Notes under the pieces: generated by a model
Databases searched by the model: none
What the model was told of the DNA's origin: nothing
Seen by the model: only the letters and a program-made list of their open reading frames with translations
In this document: one piece after another, positions 42,331-49,067 of the stretch
How positions within the stretch are numbered: the first letter of the stretch is position 1
Layout: each line of letters starts with the position of its first letter
Assembly: GCA_964562015.1 (NCBI GenBank)
Contig: CAZLRH010000003.1
Location: 245,526-309,525 of the forward strand
DNA: 64,000 nt
DNA from: CAZLRH01 sp964562015
Lineage (GTDB): Bacteria; Verrucomicrobiota; Verrucomicrobiia; Opitutales; JABDGR01
Reading direction: 5' to 3'
Made by a program: the position numbers and the translations under genes

Positions 42331-42421
42331 GGGCCGTCGCGAGCGACGCCCCTACGACTGCCCTTGATGAAGTAGTGCCCTACGTTGGGTCACGGTGTAG
42401 GGGCGCCGCTTGCGGCGGCCC
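42331..42421. repeat. REPIN-like inverted pair of GTAG-headed hairpins (element 2)
   Basis: Two 25-nt arms (42331-42355 and 42397-42421) in head-to-head orientation match at 22 of 25 positions. Each is a hairpin beside GTAG/CTAC: stem CGTCGC/GCGACG in the left arm and the equivalent CGCCGC/GCGGCG in the right, after reverse complement. Two of the differences are a T-A to C-G compensatory pair. The flanks also match partly (CCTATCTC left, its complement GAGATGGG right). It lies between the small membrane gene and the 808-residue surface protein gene; 42191-42445 holds no other gene that I can see. Confidence 0.72.
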
Positions 42422-42445
42422 ATTTTGTCGAATTCGAGATGGGTT

Positions 42446-44872
42446 CTACAGCACCTTCAACTTCACGGCTTTGCTCACCGCGTGCCCGGCGGCGTTGGTC
42501 ACCACGCAGGTGTATGTGCCCGCGCTGCTGGTTTTCACTTTCGCCAAGGTCAGCGTCGCGGTCGTCGCACCTATGAGGCCGCCGCCATTGGTGAGATTCA
42601 CGTTGTTGCGCCGCCATTGGTAGAGAAGGGGCCCGTCGCCGCTCGTAGTGACTTTGAACTTGGCGGCGTGTCCCGACGCCACCGTGACCGCGACGGGCTG
42701 GTGCGTAATCTTGGGCGCGAGGGTGTCAACGATCAGCGTCGCTCCGGTCGTCGTCACACTGTGGCCGTCGCCGTTGGTAACCGTGACGGTGTAGGTGCCG
42801 TTCGCGGCTTTGGTGACGTTCGTCAAGGTCAGGGTGGGCGAGGTGGCGTCCGTGATGGGTTGACCCTTAAAATACCACTGATAGGTCAGGGGTGCGAGGC
42901 CATCCGCCAAGACGGAGAAGGTGGCGGAAGCGCCGCCTTTTTTCACCTGGCTGGCGGGGCCGACGAAAATCGTGGGCGCGGTGATCACCGTAATGACGCC
43001 CGTGGTGTAAAGATTCGAGGAATCCCAACCCAGCCCCACCGGCAGGGCCGGCAGCGAGACGGATGAAAACTGGCCGGAAACCGTGCCAGTGACGGCGAGA
43101 ATCTGAAATGAATCGCCGAGCGACGGCGCATAGAGCCGGCTTACCTTCAGCGAGCCGTTGAGGGTAAGATTTCCCAACACGGCGATTTGGTCGTAGTCGG
43201 CGCCCGCCATGGCGGTGCCGTTGAGTTCAAGGTAGAGCGAGCTGGTCGGACCGAGGTGAAGATCGTGATCGAAGGTCAGCAGGCCGATCGCCACCGCGTC
43301 ACCGCGCGGTCCCACCTGGCCGTTTATCCACGCCTCGCCGCCGATATGACTCGTGCCGATAAGGGCCGTATTGGCCGCCGTGGTGAGCGAGCCTGTGCCC
43401 GCCGCATAGCCATCCGCGGAGGTGTCGAGAAAGAGCACGCCTTCCGCCAGCGTGGTGCCGCCGGAATAATCATTGACGCCACTCAGCACCAAGGCCGCCG
43501 AGCCGGTTTTGCTTAGGCCGCCGTTGCCCGCCAAGTTTCCGAGCCAAAAGGAATTGTAGGGTCCCGTGTTGATCGTGGAGGTGGTATTGTCGGCGAAATT
43601 GGCTTGGAGGGAAGAGGTTAGCACGCTGGAGATGACCTGCAACGTCCCGCCCGCGAAATTGAAGGCATAGTCTCCCGTGCCCGCATGCAGGCCGTTGCTG
43701 CCGCCAATTTGCAGAAGTCCACCGGGATTTAAATTAAAAGTGCCGCTTCCTCCGGCGGAGTCGCCCAGTTGCAGGACGCCGCCGACGAGCACCTTCCCTC
43801 CTTGGGCGACCGAGATTGTGCCTGTGCCCTCCTGGCCGACCACCAAACTGTTCGCGACGACCCATTGGGAACCCTGGCCGGAGACGTTCGCCTCGCCCAC
43901 GGCGCCAGTCGCATAGCCTAGCATCGCGTCATTTGTCGTGACATTGCCACCGCTGGCGAGCGTGAGCCGGCCCTCGCTATAGCCGCCGATGTACAAGCTG
44001 GTGGTGTTGAGCCAGCGCGAACCCGGGCCGGAAACGGTCACGGTCCCATTGCTCCCCGCGATGTCACCCAACGTGGCAAACTGGCTTTGCCCATGGGCGC
44101 CCGCGAGGATGTTCACGCTGCCCGCGCCAACCAATCCCACCATGAAATTTCCGCTGGTCACCCATTGGGTACCGTTGCCCGTGACGGTAGCGGTGCCGTT
44201 GCCGCTGGCGTCATAACCGAGCACGCTGTCCCGCGAAGTCAGATTGCCGCCGGCCGCCAGCAACAAACTGCCGGAGCCCGCGTCGCCGATAAAGGTATTG
44301 GCGCTGAGGGTCAGGCGCGAGCCGGTGCCGGTGATGGTTGCCGCGGAATGCGCAGTCGGATTCAGGGACGCGGAAAAGTCGACGGCGTTGACGTGAGCCC
44401 CCGCGGATACCGTCAGACTGCCCGTGCCGTTGTAGCCCAGGAAAAAAGTGCCCGTGGCATTTAGCGTCGAACCGGTGCCGGTTACGGTGACTGCGCCCTG
44501 TGCGTTTTCCAGAAATCCGACCGCGACATCAAGGACGCTGAGTTTTCCCGCCGATTTTATGGTCAGGGAGGTCTTGGCGCCGCTGGTGCTGCCGCCTCCT
44601 ACATAAAGGAGGTATCCGGCGCCGGTATTGCCGGAAAGCACCGGCTGGCGGCTGCCGTTGGTGTTAAGACTGATATTGGACGTAAGAGTAGGCACTTTCG
44701 CCGGGTTCCAGTTTTTGGCGCTGGTCCAGGTGGAATTGGCGGCCCCCGTCCAATTGATGAATTGCGCGCGGGCGGATGCGCCGCCCAGCAGCGCGCCGCC
44801 CAAGGCCAAGGCGGTCGCCAGCCGACGAATAAGTCGCGGGCGGAAAACCTCCGATAAACGAGCAAACGGCAT
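42446..44872 (-). CDS. Giant secreted protein: T5SS/PEP-CTERM-type repeats, edge domain, two Ig-like modules
   Basis: An 808-residue protein from the ATG at 44872 with signal peptide core LIRRLATALALGGALLGGAS and mature start QFINWTGAANSTW. Many beta repeats follow (VGFLENAQGAVTVTGTGS, LGYNGTGSLTVSAGAHV, LGYDASGNGTATVTGNG), then an autotransporter-associated strand-like motif (GNGGLSKTGSAALVLSG) and an edge segment around FQILAVTGTVSG. Two Ig-like modules close it (YQWYFKG, YQWRRNN). The last residues AVSKAVKLKVL resemble the ends of the other two giant proteins. No barrel is present. A divergent sigma-54 activator is 188 nt away. Confidence 0.82.
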   Translation of the reverse strand: MPFARLSEVFRPRLIRRLATALALGGALLGGASARAQFINWTGAANSTWTSAKNWNPAKVPTLTSNISLNTNGSRQPVLSGNTGAGYLLYVGGGSTSGAKTSLTIKSAGKLSVLDVAVGFLENAQGAVTVTGTGSTLNATGTFFLGYNGTGSLTVSAGAHVNAVDFSASLNPTAHSAATITGTGSRLTLSANTFIGDAGSGSLLLAAGGNLTSRDSVLGYDASGNGTATVTGNGTQWVTSGNFMVGLVGAGSVNILAGAHGQSQFATLGDIAGSNGTVTVSGPGSRWLNTTSLYIGGYSEGRLTLASGGNVTTNDAMLGYATGAVGEANVSGQGSQWVVANSLVVGQEGTGTISVAQGGKVLVGGVLQLGDSAGGSGTFNLNPGGLLQIGGSNGLHAGTGDYAFNFAGGTLQVISSVLTSSLQANFADNTTSTINTGPYNSFWLGNLAGNGGLSKTGSAALVLSGVNDYSGGTTLAEGVLFLDTSADGYAAGTGSLTTAANTALIGTSHIGGEAWINGQVGPRGDAVAIGLLTFDHDLHLGPTSSLYLELNGTAMAGADYDQIAVLGNLTLNGSLKVSRLYAPSLGDSFQILAVTGTVSGQFSSVSLPALPVGLGWDSSNLYTTGVITVITAPTIFVGPASQVKKGGASATFSVLADGLAPLTYQWYFKGQPITDATSPTLTLTNVTKAANGTYTVTVTNGDGHSVTTTGATLIVDTLAPKITHQPVAVTVASGHAAKFKVTTSGDGPLLYQWRRNNVNLTNGGGLIGATTATLTLAKVKTSSAGTYTCVVTNAAGHAVSKAVKLKVL

Positions 44873-44936
44873 GGGGTGAACAAAGGGCCGGCCACGGTTA
44901 AGAGCCTGGGTGAGCCATATACTCAAAACACCAACT

Positions 44937-44973
44937 GCTATAACTTATAGCTTAAGACGAGATTTCTCGCGAG
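44937..44973. promoter_or_regulatory. Palindrome cluster in the divergent surface-protein/activator gap
   Basis: GCTATAA-C-TTATAGC (44937-44951) is a perfect 7-bp-arm palindrome. CGAGA-TT-TCTCG (44958-44969) overlaps the palindrome CTCGCGAG (44966-44973). Three palindromes in 37 bases between divergently transcribed genes suggest operator sites or overlapping promoters. No -24/-12 (GG-N10-GC) element was convincing. Confidence 0.42.
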
Positions 44974-45060
44974 GATATTCCCGCCGGACGGATGCGTCCT
45001 TTTAACATTTATTCGTGACCGGGTCTGCCTATAGTAGTGGACGCCGACCCCGGCTTGTTC

Positions 45061-46464
45061 ATGCGCGCCGCCCTCGTCACCACCGAAAAAAATCCGCCCG
45101 CCCTGCGCAAGTTGCAGTCCATGGGCGTGCGCGTGCAGTTGCAGGCGCCTGAGCGCATTCAGACGCTCGAACGCGAGACCACCGAGATCGTTTACCTCGT
45201 GCCTTATGCGTTGGTGGAGACGCCGGGGTGGAACGAACATCGAGTGCGCCTGGCGCGGGCGAATCGCTACTACGTCGTTCTCGGCGACGGTCTCGACACG
45301 CGGCGCATCATGGCGGCCGCCCGCGACGGCGCCCACGATGTCATCGATTTGCAAGCCGACTCGGAGGAGCGCTGGCTGACTGCGCTCGAACAGGCCGCGC
45401 AGGCGCAGGAATTATGGTGGCAATTGTACGGCGGCAAGGGCGGCGTGGACGCGCAGAAACTCGTGGGCCGTTCCGCCGCCATGAAGGCGTTGCGCGAAAC
45501 GGTGCAGCGCATGGGGCCGACCGATGCCACCGTGCTGATATTGGGTGAATCCGGCACCGGCAAGGAGCGCGTGGCGGAGGCCATTCACGCGGCCGCCGGC
45601 AAGAAATCGTTCGTGCCCATCAACTGCGCGGCGTTGCCGGCGGATTTGCTCGAGAGCGAATTATTCGGCGCGGAAAAAGGCGCTTACACCGGCGCAGACC
45701 GCTCGAAGCCCGGCCTGGTCGAGGAGGCCGCGGGCGGCATTCTTTTTCTCGACGAAATCGGCGAATTGCCGCTGCCGTTGCAGCCAAAACTATTGCGCTT
45801 TCTTGAAACGAGAATGGCCCGGCGCGTGGGCAGCACCAAGGAATACCGCGCGAACGTCCGCGTCGTCTCGGCCACGAATCGCGATTTGCGGCGCGATGCG
45901 GAGGCCGGCCGGTTTCGCCTCGATTTGTTTTACCGGCTTTCCGAAGTCATCATCAACACCCCGCCGCTGCGCCACCGGCCCGAGGACATCCCGGATTTGG
46001 CCGTGCTTTTTTTACATCAGGCCAACGAGCGCGTGGGCAAAAATTTTGAAAGCATCGAACCGGAATTGGTCTATAAATTTCAGCTCCACGACTGGCCCGG
46101 CAACGTGCGCGAGCTGAAGCAGGCCATCGAGCGCCTGGCCTTCCATTACGACGGGCCGGTCATGCGCGCGGCATGGTGGGAAGTGCCGCCATCGCGCGAG
46201 GCGCGGGCCGCGTCGGCGCAAAACGCCCCGCACGTGCACCCGGGCGGCCTCGTCGGCGCGACGGGCAACGGCGGCCACGCTTTTTCCAACAGCGCCCATC
46301 CGTTTCCGGGCTTTGGCCACTCGCCCGCGCCGAGCCGCCGCGGCAAAATCGCCCTGGCCCGGCGCTTGTTGCAGGAAAACGCCGAGGACCTCACCTGGAT
46401 CGCCGCGCAAATTGGCGTGCACCCGACGACGCTTTACCGCTGGCGCAAGACGGGCAAGGTGTGA
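45061..46464 (+). CDS. Sigma-54-dependent activator (NtrC family) with degenerate receiver and Fis-type HTH
   Basis: A 467-residue enhancer-binding protein that would open RNA polymerase-sigma54 promoters by ATP hydrolysis. Residues about 1-115 resemble a response receiver, but no DDE cluster or phospho-Asp is evident (IVYLVPYAL where LxxxDxxMP is expected). The AAA+ domain has Walker A GESGTGKE from residue 162, the sigma-54 loop GAYTGA (207-212, Tyr for the usual Phe), Walker B ILFLDEIGELP and the second region RLDLFYRL. A Gly/His/Pro-rich linker precedes the C-terminal HTH (WIAAQIGVHPTTLYRWRK). The ATG at 45061 is used; a GTG at 45037 is possible. Confidence 0.92.
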   Translation: MRAALVTTEKNPPALRKLQSMGVRVQLQAPERIQTLERETTEIVYLVPYALVETPGWNEHRVRLARANRYYVVLGDGLDTRRIMAAARDGAHDVIDLQADSEERWLTALEQAAQAQELWWQLYGGKGGVDAQKLVGRSAAMKALRETVQRMGPTDATVLILGESGTGKERVAEAIHAAAGKKSFVPINCAALPADLLESELFGAEKGAYTGADRSKPGLVEEAAGGILFLDEIGELPLPLQPKLLRFLETRMARRVGSTKEYRANVRVVSATNRDLRRDAEAGRFRLDLFYRLSEVIINTPPLRHRPEDIPDLAVLFLHQANERVGKNFESIEPELVYKFQLHDWPGNVRELKQAIERLAFHYDGPVMRAAWWEVPPSREARAASAQNAPHVHPGGLVGATGNGGHAFSNSAHPFPGFGHSPAPSRRGKIALARRLLQENAEDLTWIAAQIGVHPTTLYRWRKTGKV

Positions 46465-46505
46465 GAGGGAAATGATAAATGCTAATTAATAAACGATAAG
46501 TTGAC

Positions 46506-47903
46506 TCAGACAGCCCGGTTTGGACTTTGCAGAATTGCGGCCAGGGCGGCGGCGTCGATTTTACCGCGCTCATCGAGGGGCAAGTGTGAAACATGCAGCC
46601 AGCGTTTGGGCCGGGCCGGGGGCGCGAGCTGGGTGGCCAGTGCGGCGTGCAATTCCTGGTCTGTCCGCGGTGCGCCGGTGAAAAGGGCGACGACTTGCTG
46701 GCCCCAGGCGGGATGCTTTTCACCGACGATTAAAACCTCCTCCACTAATCCGCTCGCGCGCAGGGCTGCTTCGACTTCCTGCGGATTCACCTTTTCGCCG
46801 CCCGTGATGATGACGCGGTCACGCCGGCCCAGCAGTTGCAGCCGGCCTTGGCGATCCAGCACGCCATCGTCTTCAGCGGCGAATGAGTCAGTTGTGCGGC
46901 TTTCAGGAAAGTAGCCGTGAAAAAGGGAATCGGCCTCCAGCATCACGCGCCCAGGCTTCTCGGGCAGGGAAGGTTCGCCCGTGTCATCCGCAATCCATAC
47001 GCGGGCATGCGGCAGGGTCGAAACCGAGGGTGGCTCGCCCGCCAGAAAATCCGCCGGAGTTTGCGCCGCGACCACGGCGGCAGTTTCGGTCATGCCGTAG
47101 GCCAGTGCCACCGGCAGGCGTGCGGACCGCGCGGCATCCAGCAAGGCCGCTGGAGCCGCCGCGCCGCCGAGGAGAATCGCACGGCATTCGCGCAGCCACG
47201 CCATTACTGCGGATTGGGAGAGCAGGCGTTGCAGTTGGGTGGGGACAAGCGAAATAATCGCACGCGCTGGCGGGGTGGCCGGCGGGGTCCCGGTTTCCAA
47301 AGTTTTCCATTCGTCGAGCCAGAGCGTTCCGCCCGTTTCGAGGGCGCGGACCGCCGGCATCAATCCGCTCACATGCCATACCGGCAACGTGCTGACGTGC
47401 GTGAAGGGTCCGCCGCCGAGAAAAACATCGAGGGCCCGCGCCGCACTGGCGAGGGTCGACCACGAATGAATCGCCCAGCGCACGCGACCGCCCGTGCCGC
47501 CGGTGGGAATTAAAATTGCGCCTCTCCAGCGCGCGGCGTCGAAGACCGTTTCCAATTTTGCTTCTGGCCATGCCGTCATTTTCGTCCCAAACCAAAGTCC
47601 GGGGCGTAATTGGGCCGCCGCTTGCGCGCCTTCCCTTTCGCCCCAGCGCGGACTGGCGAGGGCCACCGGTTCACCCCGTTCAACCGCGGCCAAGGTCGCC
47701 GCGAGAAAGGCGGACGGTGTGGTTTCGGCGACGACGACGGGCCCCGCCGTCAAGGCTCCGGCTGCTTTCGCGCTTTGCATACATTGGCGTGCGTCCGCGA
47801 GTGCTCCAGAAAAGTTCGCGGCCCCTGGCCCCGCGATCCACGGGGTCTTTTGCGCGAGGCGAGTGCGGAGGGCCGTTAAGCCTAATGCGGCAGGCGATTC
47901 CAT
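46506..47903 (-). CDS. menE: o-Succinylbenzoate-CoA ligase (menaquinone)
   Basis: An adenylate-forming enzyme (465 aa) that activates o-succinylbenzoate to its CoA thioester. ANL marks are ILIPTGGTGGRVRWAIHSW, LPVWHVSGLMPAVRALETGG, LAYGMTETAAVVAA (A5-like), and the A8 hinge DRVIITGGEKVNPQEVE. The final Lys region (ERGKIDAAALA) is present. It starts at the ATG at 47903, inside the 3' end of menC (22-nt overlap), so they are coupled. Its companion directly upstream supplies its substrate, which strengthens the MenE call over other acyl-CoA ligases. Confidence 0.88.
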   Translation of the reverse strand: MESPAALGLTALRTRLAQKTPWIAGPGAANFSGALADARQCMQSAKAAGALTAGPVVVAETTPSAFLAATLAAVERGEPVALASPRWGEREGAQAAAQLRPGLWFGTKMTAWPEAKLETVFDAARWRGAILIPTGGTGGRVRWAIHSWSTLASAARALDVFLGGGPFTHVSTLPVWHVSGLMPAVRALETGGTLWLDEWKTLETGTPPATPPARAIISLVPTQLQRLLSQSAVMAWLRECRAILLGGAAAPAALLDAARSARLPVALAYGMTETAAVVAAQTPADFLAGEPPSVSTLPHARVWIADDTGEPSLPEKPGRVMLEADSLFHGYFPESRTTDSFAAEDDGVLDRQGRLQLLGRRDRVIITGGEKVNPQEVEAALRASGLVEEVLIVGEKHPAWGQQVVALFTGAPRTDQELHAALATQLAPPARPKRWLHVSHLPLDERGKIDAAALAAILQSPNRAV

Positions 47904-48937
47904 AGCGCGGAAAATTCCTCCATCGAAGGTTGTGTGAAAGTGATACGCGGCCCCGGCGCATGGATCGGCCATTGCAAACCGTCGTCCGCGAAAGCGTCCA
48001 GGGTGCCAAAGCCGAGCGCGCGGCGGGTGGGGCCTGGGTCGGTGGCCGCGAGCCAAAGCGCCGCGTGCAGGCCGATGCTGGTTTCAAACGCCGACGAATA
48101 CACGAGATCGGCCTGGACCCGCGCGCGCCAACGCACAAAGTTTTCGAGTTCGCCGAGCAGCGAGGGTTTCACCACCAGCGGGCCGGACCAGCGGGCGGCG
48201 TGGACTCGACGTAACGCGGTAAAACCGGCGACACCCTCATCCAGCGCGACGGGCACGGGCGATTGCTGCGTAGAATTTCGCCAGGACGAAAGTGGGCGCC
48301 GCGCAGGAAAAGGCTGTTCCAGAAATTCAATTACTAGATCTCCGACATCCTGTTCGCTCATCCTCATGGCCCATAGGCGAAATCCTCGGGCGTCGAGACC
48401 GCCATTGGCATCGAGTCGCAGGCGTCCGCCGCGCGGCAGCCTCGTCAACAAGTTTTCGAAAATTTCCCCTTCCTCACTCACGGAGCGGATCCCGATTTTC
48501 CATTTGAAAACGCGATAGCCTTGGGCGGCCTGCCGGGCCAGAACGGCGACTGCCTCCGCACCCGCCGGCAGCAACGCCGCGACCTCCATGGGCTTGCTTC
48601 TCGCCGGCTTGGCCAAAAGCCCCGCACCCATGGCTTGTGCACACGCGACGGCCCACCGCAGCGTCGGCAGGCGGGCGGGAATCTTGTTAAGTCTCGAAGC
48701 GCGTGGAGTGTTCCCAGCCTCGCGCGCCCAAGCCGCCATTTCCGTCACCGTTTCATTCGAAAACCCCGGCACGGGCGCGGCTTCGCCATAACCGACGCAC
48801 CCGTCGCCATCCTCCCAGCGGACAATCAGCCCTTCGCGGATTTTCCACGTTCCGCAGGCCGTGACGAGAGGTCGTAAGAACCGTCGCCGGTAAGGGCGGC
48901 ATGCGAGCTTGCAGAAAGGAACGCGAGGCGCGGGCAT
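47882..48937 (-). CDS. menC: o-Succinylbenzoate synthase (enolase superfamily)
   Basis: Dehydrates SHCHC to o-succinylbenzoate in menaquinone synthesis. In the 351-residue protein the enolase-type active site is complete: Lys145/Lys147 in FKWKIGI, metal ligands Asp176 in LDANGG, Glu207 in FLEQP and Asp233 in VALDEG, and Lys257 in VVKPSLLGE. The N-terminus (RRRFLRPLVTACGTWKIREG) with GYGEAAPVPGF agrees. The ATG at 48937 replaces a far longer open frame that has no coding character. MenC lies upstream of menE and is divergent from the GH78 gene. menA, menB, menD, menF and menH are not in the window. Confidence 0.9.
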   Translation of the reverse strand: MPAPRVPFCKLACRPYRRRFLRPLVTACGTWKIREGLIVRWEDGDGCVGYGEAAPVPGFSNETVTEMAAWAREAGNTPRASRLNKIPARLPTLRWAVACAQAMGAGLLAKPARSKPMEVAALLPAGAEAVAVLARQAAQGYRVFKWKIGIRSVSEEGEIFENLLTRLPRGGRLRLDANGGLDARGFRLWAMRMSEQDVGDLVIEFLEQPFPARRPLSSWRNSTQQSPVPVALDEGVAGFTALRRVHAARWSGPLVVKPSLLGELENFVRWRARVQADLVYSSAFETSIGLHAALWLAATDPGPTRRALGFGTLDAFADDGLQWPIHAPGPRITFTQPSMEEFSALWNRLPH

Positions 48938-49067
48938 GGCGGAGTGCAGCAGTGTTAAGCGGCAGCCGCGTCTGGGGCAAGGGTTCCTTGGCCGGCGCAC
49001 AAAGCGGCTTTTCCTTTGGCCATCCTTCCTGTTATCTCCCTTAATTACAACTTGCAGATTACCCCTG

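Noticed and set aside
42331..42421. Element 2 considered as an intrinsic terminator
   Set aside because: No T-run follows on either strand. The two-hairpin, GTAG-headed plan with a compensatory change fits a REP pair better.
42316..44966. 12-base word AGACGAGATTTC occurring at 42316-42327 and 44955-44966, flanking a giant surface-protein gene
   Set aside because: In 64 kb about a hundred chance pairs of identical 12-mers are expected. Only the second copy is part of a palindrome, so it is not good evidence for transposon ends.
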